57,327 nucleotides of DNA from Candidatus Meridianibacter frigidus (lineage in GTDB: Bacteria > Vulcanimicrobiota > Vulcanimicrobiia > Vulcanimicrobiales > Vulcanimicrobiaceae): positions 92,066 through 149,392 of the forward strand of contig QHBJ01000015.1 of the NCBI GenBank assembly GCA_003243975.1. Direction: 5' to 3'. Of the stretch, positions 14,265-22,790 are shown piece after piece; positions within the stretch are counted from its first letter, which is position 1, and every line of letters starts with the position of its first letter. The position numbers and the translations under genes are program-made. Below the pieces are notes generated by a model. That model searched no databases. It was not told the DNA's origin and saw nothing but the letters and a program-made list of their open reading frames with translations.

Positions 14265-15419
14265 TCAAGTTGCGAGGGCCACGCGTCGAGCCAGCAAAGA
14301 GCGGTAAAGATCGAGCGTGTGCTCGGTTTGTAGCTCCGCCCGGAAGCGGCTAGCCGCTCCCAGCGCCATGTCGCGCTCCAATGCCGTTTGGTTCGACCCG
14401 GCTAGCTTCTCGAAGGCTTGTGCCAGCATTATGGCATCGTTGTCGACCAAGGTCCCGCAGCCACCGAGCACGTCGCGCGCCTGCGGAGTGTCTACGGCCA
14501 CGATCCGCGCGCCGGCCGCTAGCGCTTCGGCCAAAACCAGGCCCTGCGTTTCGCTCAGGCTGGGAAATGCAAAGATGTCGGCGCTAGCATACAGGTCGGG
14601 GAGCTGCTCGCGCGGGAGTTCGCCCGCAAAAATCACCCGATCGGCGATCTGCAGTCGCCCCGCTACGAGTTCTAAGTACGCGCGGTCGGGCCCACCGCCC
14701 ACCAGCACGAGCTGCAACGGCTGCTCGGCTCTGGCGACAGCCTCCAACAAAAGCTCCGTATTCTTTTCGCGCGCCAAGCGGGAAACGCAGAGAATCAAGA
14801 CCTGACCTCGCACGCTCCCAAAACGTGCACGCAAGTCTTCGCGTCGCACGCCCGTCCGAAAGAACTCTAAGTCAATGCCCGTTGGTATCACTTCAATAGG
14901 TGCTTGCACTCCAACTTGAAGCAGATGATCGCGCATGGCCATGGTGGGCACGATGACGGCGTCCGCCGCATTGGCATACGTGCGCGTCAGCGAGGATGCC
15001 GCGCGCCGCGTTGCTCCAGCCTCAAACGGAACGTAGTGCACGTATTTCTCCAACTGCGTGTGATATGTGTATACCAGAGGAATGTGAAAGCGACGAGCGT
15101 AGCGCATGCCCATCCAGCCCGTAACGAATGGCGAATGCGCGTGAATGATCGAAAGCCGCTTGATCACGCCGTTCAAGTTACCGCGGCTTACGAATGGTAG
15201 CGTGAGCCGGTACGCCGTCTTGACCGGCAAGGGCAGAGAGGGCATGCGGAAGATCGGCCCATCGGTTTCGGAGTAACCCGGCGCGTGCGGTGCAAAGCCG
15301 AACACCTCATGCCCCGCCTTGCGCAAGCCCTCCGCTAACGTGTCCACCGAGGCAACGATTCCATTGACGATGGGGTGGTAGCATTCGGTGAAGAATCCGA
15401 CGCGCAAGGCAGGCGCCAT
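14265..15419 (-). CDS. Glycosyltransferase family 4, glycolipid type
   Basis: 384 residues with two Rossmann halves. The N-terminal part (VGFFTECYHPIVNGIVASVDTLAEGL, with IIHAHSPFVTGWMGM and PLVYTYHTQLEKYVHYVP) closely resembles diacylglycerol glucosyltransferases and mannosyltransferases of GT4. The C-terminal half has LCVSRLAREKNTELLLEA, LVGGGPDRAYLE and the nucleotide-sugar motif FAFPSLSETQGLVLAEALAAGARIVA (EX7E). It probably glycosylates a membrane lipid; the acceptor is unknown. ATG at 15419. Divergent from the lipoprotein at 15487. Confidence 0.9.
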   Translation of the reverse strand: MAPALRVGFFTECYHPIVNGIVASVDTLAEGLRKAGHEVFGFAPHAPGYSETDGPIFRMPSLPLPVKTAYRLTLPFVSRGNLNGVIKRLSIIHAHSPFVTGWMGMRYARRFHIPLVYTYHTQLEKYVHYVPFEAGATRRAASSLTRTYANAADAVIVPTMAMRDHLLQVGVQAPIEVIPTGIDLEFFRTGVRREDLRARFGSVRGQVLILCVSRLAREKNTELLLEAVARAEQPLQLVLVGGGPDRAYLELVAGRLQIADRVIFAGELPREQLPDLYASADIFAFPSLSETQGLVLAEALAAGARIVAVDTPQARDVLGGCGTLVDNDAIMLAQAFEKLAGSNQTALERDMALGAASRFRAELQTEHTLDLYRSLLARRVALAT

Positions 15420-15486
15420 TTTATAGGCGTTTCGCCGCGGCTGGGAAACCCTGGAGCTTCACGCGTTGCGCTTCTCGGAGAAGATC

Positions 15487-16395
15487 ATGAACTTTCGCCG
15501 CCTCTTCCTTACTACGGCCGCCCTTATTGGACTGGCCGCCTGCACGTCGAATTCGAATACAATCACACCCGTTCCGCTCGCCCCTCAGCACCTCTACGTG
15601 GCGGATGCGCACAGTGGTGGCCCCATTCTTCAATACACGCTCCCCTTGACGGGCGCATCGATGCCAAGCGCCACGATCGGCTCGGGCGGCGAAGGTTCCC
15701 TTGCTCTGGACGCAGCCGGGAATTTGGCCGCGGGCAATACCGCCGGGCAAATCTCCATCTTCACAGCGCCGCTCACTTCTTCGAGCGTGCCGAGCGCGAC
15801 ATTCAACAACGGGGCCTCTACACCAGTCGGGCAGATGGCATTTAACAATGCGGGTGATCTCTTTGCTGCCACGGAGGATATCAGCGTTAATGTCTTCACA
15901 CATCCACTGACCTCCGCCAGCACCCCCTCGCAGGCAATAACCTCGGCAGGTCTGAGCGCCGCAATCGGTACCTTGCTCGATAGCTCCGGGAATCTCTACG
16001 TAAGCAACAGCGCAGGTGCAGGAAGCAACATTTACGTCTTTGCACCGCCCTATAGCGGCACCCCGATCATCACTTCGGTGCAGGCCGGCAAGGCGTACCG
16101 CAAAATGGCCGGCAGCGGCAACCAGCTCTTTGTCGCCAACGTATCGGGTGCGACCGGGAGCGTCGACGTGTACAATACCCCCCTCACAACCGCCAGCACC
16201 CCGGCATTTTCCATGACCAACGTCAATTCGCCCGAAGCGCTCGCCTTCGATAACGCCGGCAATTTGTACGTAGGAAATCTTGGCGACGGAACCATCCGGG
16301 TCTTTACACCGCCGTTCTCCGCCGCCAGCAGTCCGGCAGTCACGCTCGTGGAGTCAGGCAGCTTCGCCATCTTCGGGATGGCCATCGGTCCGTAG
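15487..16395 (+). CDS. Lipoprotein with NHL/SBBP-like beta-propeller repeats
   Basis: About 302 residues. A lipoprotein signal (RRLFLTTAALIGLAAC, lipobox LAAC) is followed by about six repeats, each with an HLYVAD or NLYVGN-type strand, a TPPF/TLPLT-type strand and a Gly-rich turn (for example LAFDNAGNLYVGNLGDGTIRVFTPPFS). This predicts an outward-facing propeller. The ATG at 15487 has GGAG six bases upstream. No catalytic motif is seen; binding or surface scaffold functions are possible. Confidence 0.8.
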   Translation: MNFRRLFLTTAALIGLAACTSNSNTITPVPLAPQHLYVADAHSGGPILQYTLPLTGASMPSATIGSGGEGSLALDAAGNLAAGNTAGQISIFTAPLTSSSVPSATFNNGASTPVGQMAFNNAGDLFAATEDISVNVFTHPLTSASTPSQAITSAGLSAAIGTLLDSSGNLYVSNSAGAGSNIYVFAPPYSGTPIITSVQAGKAYRKMAGSGNQLFVANVSGATGSVDVYNTPLTTASTPAFSMTNVNSPEALAFDNAGNLYVGNLGDGTIRVFTPPFSAASSPAVTLVESGSFAIFGMAIGP

Positions 16396-16476
16396 GTCGC
16401 TTGCTTTATTCGGCTTAGCAACCAGCTGCCAGCCGGCACCGACTTTTGCCATATACCGCTAAACGAAGGCCCGTGC

Positions 16477-16482
16477 TATAGT
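16477..16482 (+). promoter_or_regulatory. Extended -10 promoter of the 3D-domain gene
   Basis: TGC followed by TATAGT (16477-16482), the same TGCTATAGT string as in the rho promoter. No good -35 is present at the right distance, which is normal for extended -10 promoters. Transcription would start near 16489. Confidence 0.5.
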
Positions 16483-16488
16483 CCCCGG

Positions 16489-16697
16489 GTTACCGGAGCG
16501 CTCCGGCGCCCCGTTTTCAGGACAGAGTCGTGAGACCTTGCGAGGTCTCGGCCGTCCATGGTTACGGCGTTTCCGTGCCTTAAACGGATCCGTCAACCGA
16601 TTACTACCTCGAAGACGACCTTGTTGTTGAGCTTGAAGGGGCCTTGTAAGGCCATCCCTAGCCGCGGCGTGGCCGTCGTACCAGGAAAGGAGTTGGG
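16489..16697 (+). ncRNA. Structured 5' leader of the 3D-domain cell-wall gene, candidate riboswitch
   Basis: About 209 bases without an ORF. Several strong hairpins can be seen: CCGGAGCGCTCCGG (16493-16506), GAGACCT-TGCG-AGGTCTC (about 16532-16549), ACGGATCCGT (about 16584-16593) and GGCCT-TGTA-AGGCC (about 16640-16653). It ends in AAGGAG before a TTG start. In Gram-positive bacteria such genes often carry c-di-AMP (ydaO) riboswitches, but the canonical ydaO core boxes are not recognisable here. CCGTCA ... CTACCTCGAAG is a partial resemblance only. Confidence 0.4.
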
Positions 16698-17738
16698 TTG
16701 ATAGGACGCATCACCTCAAAAGCGAGCTTGCTCGCCGCGAGCGTTCTTACTCTCGGACTGACAATCGGGGGTATCAGCCACCCGGCCTTCGCGGCCCCCG
16801 CTGCAGCGGCAGCAACGAATCAAATCTCACATATCGTGGACTTCGTCTCCAACGGAGCGACCAGCGAACACGCCACGGCGGCGAAGACCGTGGGCGATTT
16901 TCTCAAAGAGCGCGGCCTCACTCTGGGGCAGTATGACTACGTCTACCCCGCATTGGACACGCTCGTCTCGGATCACCTGTCGATTACGTACCGTCAGGCA
17001 GTTCCGGTTCGCATCGTCACGGCCACTAGTTCGCGGACTCTTTTGACGTCGGCGCCAGATGTGGGTGCCTTGCTCGAAAGCGAAAACGTCGATCTGAATT
17101 CGCAAGACGAGGTAAGCGCCTCGCTTTCCGACACACTCGTCCCCAACGAAATCATTCGCATCACGCACGTTGCAAAGTGGACGAACACCACGAAGCAGAA
17201 GATCGCCCAGCGCATCGTCCGACGCATCGATTTCACGCTGCCTGCGGGTGCAACGCGCATTATCGCGCGCGGTGCTAACGGGCTACGCGAAACGGTCGTA
17301 TCATTCACTCAACGTGACGACGGGGCCGTTCAGCGACGCGTTATTGCCACGCGGGTTGTGCGCAAGCCGCGCATGCGGGTCATCGCGCAAGGAATCGGCG
17401 AATACCTCGCCTTTGCCACGATGGCGAAATACGGTTTGCAAAAGACCTCGTACCAAGCGGCAGCGGCGCTTAGCATGGTCGCAACCGCTTATACGGCGGG
17501 TTGCTCGGGATGCTCGGGCATTACGGCGAGTGGGTATCGTGCCGGTCACGGCATTGTGGCCGTCGATCCACGCATCATTCCGCTCGGCGCGCGCCTCTAT
17601 ATTCCCGGCTACGGCCTGGCCATAGCAGGCGACACCGGCGGAGCTATTGTCGGCAACCGCATCGACCTCGGGTTCAATTCGCTCTCCGACGCGCTGCAGT
17701 TTGGCCGGCGCACCGTGATGGTCTATCGACTTCGATAA
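16698..17738 (+). CDS. YabE/RpfB-like secreted protein with a 3D (MltA-like) domain
   Basis: 346 residues. Signal peptide (about 1-33, ending AFA). DUF348-like repeats follow (AKTVGDFLKERGLTLGQYDYVYP and PDVGALLESENVDLNSQDEVS). A G5-like segment (RRIDFTLPAGATRIIARGANG) comes next, and a C-terminal 3D domain with the three Asp of VAVDPRIIPLG, AGDTGG and NRIDLGF. It probably cuts or remodels peptidoglycan as a lytic transglycosylase-like enzyme. The start is TTG 16698, five bases after AAGGAG. It is preceded by a long structured leader. rsmA follows immediately, the same neighbour order as yabE-rnmV-ksgA in Bacillus. Confidence 0.88.
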   Translation: MIGRITSKASLLAASVLTLGLTIGGISHPAFAAPAAAAATNQISHIVDFVSNGATSEHATAAKTVGDFLKERGLTLGQYDYVYPALDTLVSDHLSITYRQAVPVRIVTATSSRTLLTSAPDVGALLESENVDLNSQDEVSASLSDTLVPNEIIRITHVAKWTNTTKQKIAQRIVRRIDFTLPAGATRIIARGANGLRETVVSFTQRDDGAVQRRVIATRVVRKPRMRVIAQGIGEYLAFATMAKYGLQKTSYQAAAALSMVATAYTAGCSGCSGITASGYRAGHGIVAVDPRIIPLGARLYIPGYGLAIAGDTGGAIVGNRIDLGFNSLSDALQFGRRTVMVYRLR

Positions 17739-17754
17739 AGACCATGCCCGTGCG

Positions 17755-18564
17755 CTGCTCGCGCGGGCGGGCCTTCGGCCCAGGAAGTCGCTCGGGCAGA
17801 ATTTCTTAATGGATGCAGGCGCAGCCGCGCGCATCGCAGCCGCAGTTGTGGAGGGCTCGCCACCGGGCGAGCCCTTCGCTGTTTTGGAGATCGGCGCAGG
17901 GACCGGAACGCTAACCAAAGCGCTTGCCGATCGCGGAGTGACCGTCCTCGCGCTCGACCTCGATCCTGCGATGGTCGACATACTACGAAAACGCGCCCTC
18001 CCGGGTGTATCTATAGAACAAGCCGACGCCCTGCGCTTCGACTACGCCCGCTTCGCGGGCAGGTACTGGCGCGCGACCGGAAACCTGCCCTACAACATCG
18101 CCACGCCCCTAATGCTGCAGTTGCTGGACATGCGCGACGGCCCGCAGCAACTCATCTTCATGATCCAAAAGGACGTCGCGGAACGGCTGATAGCCAAGCC
18201 GGGTACATCCGCTTACGGCAGTTTGAGCGTCGCGGTGCAGTATCTCGCCAAAGTTGAACGGCTCTTCAAATTGGGGCCATCCGTTTTTTACCCACGGCCC
18301 AAGGTGGATTCAACGGTCGTGCGTTTGAGGCGGCTACAGACTCCGGCCGTAACACCTCGCGACGTCGAATTTTTCAAGCAGGTTGTGCGCGGAGCGTTCG
18401 CGTACCGGCGAAAAACGCTTGCCAACAGCGTGTCACTTTCGCTGCGAGTCGACCGCGCACGCGTGGTTGCTGCGCTGGAATCGCTGCACTACAATCCGGA
18501 GATCCGTGGGGAACAACTCGACCTCGTTCAGTTCGCCGCCCTTAGCGACCGCCTCGGCGAGTAA
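17755..18564 (+). CDS. rsmA: 16S rRNA (adenine1518/1519-N6)-dimethyltransferase RsmA (KsgA)
   Basis: Dimethylates two adjacent adenines in helix 45 of 16S rRNA. The SAM-binding core is clear: LEIGAGTGTLTKALADRG, ALDLDPAMVDIL, ADALRFDY and the catalytic NLPYNIATP. FYPRPKVDS and the C-terminal helical domain follow. The family's essential opening box RKSLGQNFLMD lies before the first conventional start (ATG 17809). In-frame codons back to TGA 17716 hold no ATG/GTG/TTG, so CTG 17755 (or ATC 17725) is proposed. The opening ARALLARAGLRPRKSLGQNF matches the family well. Confidence 0.9.
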   Translation: MLARAGLRPRKSLGQNFLMDAGAAARIAAAVVEGSPPGEPFAVLEIGAGTGTLTKALADRGVTVLALDLDPAMVDILRKRALPGVSIEQADALRFDYARFAGRYWRATGNLPYNIATPLMLQLLDMRDGPQQLIFMIQKDVAERLIAKPGTSAYGSLSVAVQYLAKVERLFKLGPSVFYPRPKVDSTVVRLRRLQTPAVTPRDVEFFKQVVRGAFAYRRKTLANSVSLSLRVDRARVVAALESLHYNPEIRGEQLDLVQFAALSDRLGE

Positions 18565-18598
18565 ATTATCGCCGGCCTCGCGCGCGCTGCGTTTCTTA

Positions 18599-19309
18599 GT
18601 GGCGCTTGCGGGCGCACTGCTGGTTGCATTCATCTTCGCAGCGCTCGGCACGGGCGTGTACGTAACGGCCAACGGAGGGCATCCGCCGCGCCATCCCTCG
18701 ACCCTCGCTACCATCTTGGTCGGCATGTGCGCCGAGCTGCCATTGGTGCCGTACCTGCTCATCGTCGTCCCGCGGATGCTCGGGCAAACGTTGCGCGAGC
18801 TGGGGTTTCGTCCGCTGCGGCTGCGCGAAATCGGGATTGCTGCATTGGGCGCAGTTGCGATGATTATTATCGTGGACGGGCTCGCTTCGCTGCTGGCCAG
18901 CCTCTTTCACATAAAGAGTCAGCAGACGCCGGTGCAGATGCTGCAGGAAGCGGGAACCGGCGGGACGCTGCTGCTCTTCGTGATCTTCGCCACCGTCATC
19001 GCGCCCATCATCGAGGAGCTGTTTTTCCGTGTTTTCGTCTTCAACGCCGGTCGCGGATTTCTCGGCATCGTCTCGGCTGCACTCCTGAGCGGGCTGCTGT
19101 TTGGCGCCGCGCATTTTCAAGCGCCCGCGGGGCCATTCTTCCTTACATTTTTCGTGCCACTGGCTCTGGGAGGGATGATTCTGTGCTACGTCTACTACGC
19201 GAGTGCAAATGCATACGCCTCGATGGTGACGCACGGGCTCTTCAACTCGGCGACCGTATCCGGCGTGTTGCTCGCGCGCTTCGCTCCGCATGCGGCCCAT
19301 CTAAAGTAA
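18599..19309 (+). CDS. CPBP family intramembrane metalloprotease (CaaX/Abi-like)
   Basis: About 236 residues and about eight helices. The three motifs of the family are present: EELFFRVFVF (EExxxR), FGAAHFQ (FxxxH) and MVTHGLFNSATV (HxxxN). These form the zinc-dependent membrane protease site. The substrate is unknown; such proteins act in bacteriocin immunity, prenyl-protein processing or membrane signalling. The GTG at 18599 is used; CTG 18587 would add four residues and neither has a clear ribosome site. The 3' end overlaps the convergent GT9 gene by 9 bases. Confidence 0.88.
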   Translation: MALAGALLVAFIFAALGTGVYVTANGGHPPRHPSTLATILVGMCAELPLVPYLLIVVPRMLGQTLRELGFRPLRLREIGIAALGAVAMIIIVDGLASLLASLFHIKSQQTPVQMLQEAGTGGTLLLFVIFATVIAPIIEELFFRVFVFNAGRGFLGIVSAALLSGLLFGAAHFQAPAGPFFLTFFVPLALGGMILCYVYYASANAYASMVTHGLFNSATVSGVLLARFAPHAAHLK

Positions 19310-20386
19310 CTCGTAAGCGCGGGCGGCCACCGCCTGCGCCGGAACTACGGCCTGCGCTACGACCTCGCACGTATCCTTGAGTGCCTCGGGCTTGGTCACC
19401 GTGGCCGGCCGGCGCGCGAACCCGCGCCGCACGACGTCGGCACCGATCAAATGGACCGCGTTGCGATTGAGCTCGTCGTACCAGTCGGGGTGGTGTACTT
19501 GCCAAATGCCGATGATCGGGAGGCAGCCGTATGCCGAGGCCATATGCAGTGGTCCGGCGGGAACGCCGATAAAGAGTTTCGCGCGTGCAAGTAGGGCTTT
19601 GTATATAGCCGCAAACGGTTGTTCGCCACGGAAAAGCTCCGCAAATGAAAAAACCGCCCCTGCAAGTTCCGGGGGAACCGGTCCTTCGTCGAGCAACAGA
19701 AATGTTGCACGCGCGGCACGTGCGCGTAAGAGCGCGATCAGCTCGCGCGCCCGAACCGGAGGCCACGCTTTGCGTTCGTTCGTGTGTCCGCGCAAAGCCA
19801 ACAGAACCAAGGGATCCGCCGGCTGCATGTAATCCGCGAGCACCGATTCGACGAACGTATTTATTTCGGGCCGCACCGAAAAATCAATCGTCGACGCGAG
19901 CGCTTTGGAAAGGTCAAAATGTGCGATCCGCGGCGCCGCAACCAGGCTCTTAGCCAGCGCACGCGCCTTCGTGTGGAACGGAAAGGCCGCTCGCCCTTCC
20001 GGCTCGGGATAATCGGTATAAAAGAGCGTGTCGATGCGGGCCAACCTTACGTGCCGTTCTAACCAGTCCGGTAACGCAACGTCCATCAGCGCGCCCGCTA
20101 CGCGGCGAGGATCGATTCCCAAGTGGCGCGCGCCTTGCTCTGCTCCGTCTGAGAGTTTACGCGCTCCGCTGTAGAGAGGTCGCGCATATGCATTGCCTTC
20201 AATCACGCTCACGAAATCATCGCCAAACCGCGTGACGAAGTAGCGGTTGGACGGTTCGAGCAGCGGCAGAATCGTGCCAAGGTGCACCCAATCTCCCAGG
20301 CCATGGGGCCAGTAAATCAAGACGGTCGAATTTCGGAGCGCAGCAAAGTGACCACCGCGTTCGTTGAGTACGCGCATCTTGATCAC
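19301..20386 (-). CDS. GT9-type glycosyltransferase (heptosyltransferase-like)
   Basis: 361 residues with a GT-B fold. The N-terminus TVLIYWPHGLGDWVHLGTILPLL has the GLGD loop of the ADP-heptose transferase family. The C-terminal half has LLALRGHTNERKAWPP and LFIGVPAGPLHMASAYGCLPIIGIWQ, equivalent to the nucleotide-sugar site (FIGxxSGPxHxA). It is probably involved in lipopolysaccharide or another surface glycan. The GTG start overlaps the GT4 stop as GTGA. Last gene of the 12-kb operon that begins with moeA. Confidence 0.82.
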   Translation of the reverse strand: MIKMRVLNERGGHFAALRNSTVLIYWPHGLGDWVHLGTILPLLEPSNRYFVTRFGDDFVSVIEGNAYARPLYSGARKLSDGAEQGARHLGIDPRRVAGALMDVALPDWLERHVRLARIDTLFYTDYPEPEGRAAFPFHTKARALAKSLVAAPRIAHFDLSKALASTIDFSVRPEINTFVESVLADYMQPADPLVLLALRGHTNERKAWPPVRARELIALLRARAARATFLLLDEGPVPPELAGAVFSFAELFRGEQPFAAIYKALLARAKLFIGVPAGPLHMASAYGCLPIIGIWQVHHPDWYDELNRNAVHLIGADVVRRGFARRPATVTKPEALKDTCEVVAQAVVPAQAVAARAYELL

Positions 20387-21462
20387 TGCGCCGCGCGAAC
20401 TTCATTTACAATCGCGCGCAACCGCTCGATGAACCGCTGAGGCGCAAAACCCTCCGCGTGAGAACGCAGACGCACGCTAGAGAATGTGTCTTCGTCGAAC
20501 GTTCGCAACACCGCTGCCAGCGACTGCGCATCCTGGTGCGCGAAGAAGGTGCCCGTTTCGCCCTCGATCACGGTTTCTAACGCGCCCCCCGCACGGTAAG
20601 CGATCGCGGGGCGCCCGGCGGCGGCCGCTTCAAGCGGGACCAAGCCGAAGTCTTCTTCTCCCGGCACGATCACCGCGCGTGCGTTGGCCATGTAAGCGGC
20701 GAGGTCGTCATCGTGTATGAACCCGAGCATTCTCGTTGTGGTACCCTTCGCGACCTGCCGAAGCGCGCGCTCGGCAGGTCCCGTTCCCGCTACCAAAAGA
20801 GGTACGCCCGCCAGTTGTGCGGCTGCGATGGCCAGATCGATGCGCTTATACGGCAGCAGACGCGACGCGACGAAAAAGTATCCGCCGCCTCCGTTTCCAA
20901 CGCTGAAACGCTCGACGTCCACCGGACATGGCAGCACGTACGCATCGCGTCCGTAGTACTGCTTAACGCGAGCGGCAACGTTTTGTGAATTTGCAATGTA
21001 CGCTGTGGGGCGCCGCGCGGCGGCCAAATCCCAGCGTGCCAGCGCGGCTGCCAACGGCCGCGCCAGCTGTCGAACGCCGAATCCACCCACGTAGCGGTCG
21101 TACGCAAATAGAAAGCGGCTGACGGTATTGATGTAGCAGACGTGCACGGCACCCGTTGGCACGCGAATGCCTTTCGCCCACGCCGTGGTGGAGCTAACAA
21201 TCGTGTCGAAGCGGGAAAAGTCAAAACGCGCAAAGGCGGATGGATAGAGCGGCGCGAGCATGCGAAAGGATTGGTTCGCGAAAGGAACGCGCGCCAGCCA
21301 CGAGCGGCGGACGCGCGCGGGTGCGACGATGTCGCCGTTCAATTTCGCATCATAGAGCGCCGTGTAAACGGGTGCATCCGGGAAAGCTGCGGCAATGTGG
21401 GCGAAGACTCGCTCCGCGCCTCCGCGCTGGTTCAGGTAGTCGTGGACGAGGGCGGTTTTCAG
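20383..21462 (-). CDS. Glycosyltransferase family 4, CTG start
   Basis: About 359 residues. The N-terminus KTALVHDYLNQRGGAERVF is the classical opening of a WbaZ-type mannosyl/galactosyl transferase. YFFVASRLLPYKRIDLAIAAA, VAGTGPAERAL, ARAVIVPGEEDFGLVPLEAAAAGRPAIAY and EX7E follow. No ATG, GTG or TTG exists near the conserved start. The codon at the expected Met is CTG (21462), which overlaps the M16 stop as CTGA, the same 4-bp geometry used by the flanking genes. Upstream codons (to 21633) are the out-of-frame end of M16 and do not look like protein. It may act on surface polysaccharide. Confidence 0.88.
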   Translation of the reverse strand: MKTALVHDYLNQRGGAERVFAHIAAAFPDAPVYTALYDAKLNGDIVAPARVRRSWLARVPFANQSFRMLAPLYPSAFARFDFSRFDTIVSSTTAWAKGIRVPTGAVHVCYINTVSRFLFAYDRYVGGFGVRQLARPLAAALARWDLAAARRPTAYIANSQNVAARVKQYYGRDAYVLPCPVDVERFSVGNGGGGYFFVASRLLPYKRIDLAIAAAQLAGVPLLVAGTGPAERALRQVAKGTTTRMLGFIHDDDLAAYMANARAVIVPGEEDFGLVPLEAAAAGRPAIAYRAGGALETVIEGETGTFFAHQDAQSLAAVLRTFDEDTFSSVRLRSHAEGFAPQRFIERLRAIVNEVRAAQ

Positions 21463-22790
21463 TTCTGTGAAGCGTTGGTATCGCGCGGCAGCACGACCGC
21501 AAGGGTCGGATTGGCTAAGTACCCGCGGGCAACGCGCTGTAAATCCGCGGCGCGAACGTCCGCGATTGCCTGCAGCGCATGCGCGGCGTAATCCGGCGTC
21601 AGGCCCTGCGACACAAAAACTCCGGCCAGCCAAGCCCGATCTTCCAATGAGGAGGCCCCTTCGAGGTAACTGCCGGCAGCGATCGTCTTCATTTTGCCGA
21701 TGTCGCCCGCCAGCTTGCTATTGGCGAATATCTGCATGACGGAGAGGGCGGTGGAAAGCGGGCGCGTCGGATCGCCGAGCCCGCCGTTGATATAGAGCAC
21801 CACGCTGGCGGGACGCTCGTCAAAGTTGTAAAACGACCCGACCGCTCGCTCGGCAAAACGCGCGCTGGTTATGGTTGGATTGGCGGCCACGTCTTGCGTG
21901 GTGCGCTCCAGGAAAGACGCAAGCACCAGCATCGCGCCGAAGTCGGGCGATGTGAGCGGTGGAGCGGGAAACTGAGCCACCACCCACGGCACGGCAATGT
22001 CGCGATGCGTGACCAAACGGCGCGCGGAGCCGCGCAACGCCGGAATGCGCACGCGCACCGGGTCGCTCGACCCCGGCGCCAGCGCATCGACGATGCTGCG
22101 CAAGCTTTGGGAACCGCCGTTCGCAAACGCGCCGACAGCACTCACGACCGCGCCGCCGCTCCGGTAGTTGGCCGCATAGAATCTCGCGGCATCGGTGCCG
22201 CTTTGTTGCGCCAAGGTTCCGGGCAGACCGTATGGCGGCAGCCCTGCATTGGATCCCGTGAAAAACGAAGCGTTGAGCATCTCCAATCCGACGGTCAGCG
22301 GAATCTTCTGATCGTCGGCAATCTTTGCGTCCAGTTCGGCCCGCGCTTGCGCGAGCATCACCGGTTCGAAGTTCGGATGCGCGAGCGCGGTTGCAAATAG
22401 CGGAACGAGTGCCCGCTCGAATGCGCCGGCGATACCCTCCAGATAGAACCGGACGAAGCCCCCATCGATCACGAAGTCGACGGAGCCGCCTTGCGCCGCA
22501 ACTGCGTCGCGCAGGCCGAGATTGGATGGCCGAACGGGCGTAAGCAGAATGCTTTGGGCAACCAGCGCGGCCAAACCATTCTGGGCTGAGGTTTGACGAT
22601 CCAGGCCCGCGCGAATGAAGATCTGCGCCCCGCTGAGCCGCGCGGTCGCATCGGCGGCAAGCACGATGGATGCGCTCCGATAGCTTTGCACCTGTGGAAC
22701 CGGTAGCCGTATCGGAACGGCGGCGCGTGCGGGGACAATAGCGCATGATATTGCAAGTATCGACAACAACAGAATGCGCGCCGACTTCAT
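21459..22790 (-). CDS. Secreted M16-family protein lacking the HxxEH zinc site (second)
   Basis: 443 residues with a signal peptide (about 1-23). The order of strands and helices is that of the M16 (pitrilysin/PqqL-like) fold: an N-terminal domain with NGLAALVAQSILLTPV where active enzymes have the HxxEH helix, RFYAANYRSGGAVVSAVGAF and the second-domain HRDIAVPWVVAQFPAP. The zinc ligands are absent (AxxAQ), so it is unlikely to be a peptidase by itself. It overlaps the first M16 gene by ATGA. A pair of M16 proteins usually makes a heterodimer in which one partner is active, but neither is here. Confidence 0.82.
   Translation of the reverse strand: MKSARILLLSILAISCAIVPARAAVPIRLPVPQVQSYRSASIVLAADATARLSGAQIFIRAGLDRQTSAQNGLAALVAQSILLTPVRPSNLGLRDAVAAQGGSVDFVIDGGFVRFYLEGIAGAFERALVPLFATALAHPNFEPVMLAQARAELDAKIADDQKIPLTVGLEMLNASFFTGSNAGLPPYGLPGTLAQQSGTDAARFYAANYRSGGAVVSAVGAFANGGSQSLRSIVDALAPGSSDPVRVRIPALRGSARRLVTHRDIAVPWVVAQFPAPPLTSPDFGAMLVLASFLERTTQDVAANPTITSARFAERAVGSFYNFDERPASVVLYINGGLGDPTRPLSTALSVMQIFANSKLAGDIGKMKTIAAGSYLEGASSLEDRAWLAGVFVSQGLTPDYAAHALQAIADVRAADLQRVARGYLANPTLAVVLPRDTNASQN

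Noticed and set aside
16489-16697. Canonical c-di-AMP (ydaO) riboswitch upstream of the 3D gene
   Set aside because: The expected GGGGGA and GACAGCTAACC-type core boxes are not recognisable. Only the gene context and a weak CCGTCA...CTACCTCG likeness support it, so it is reported only as a structured leader.
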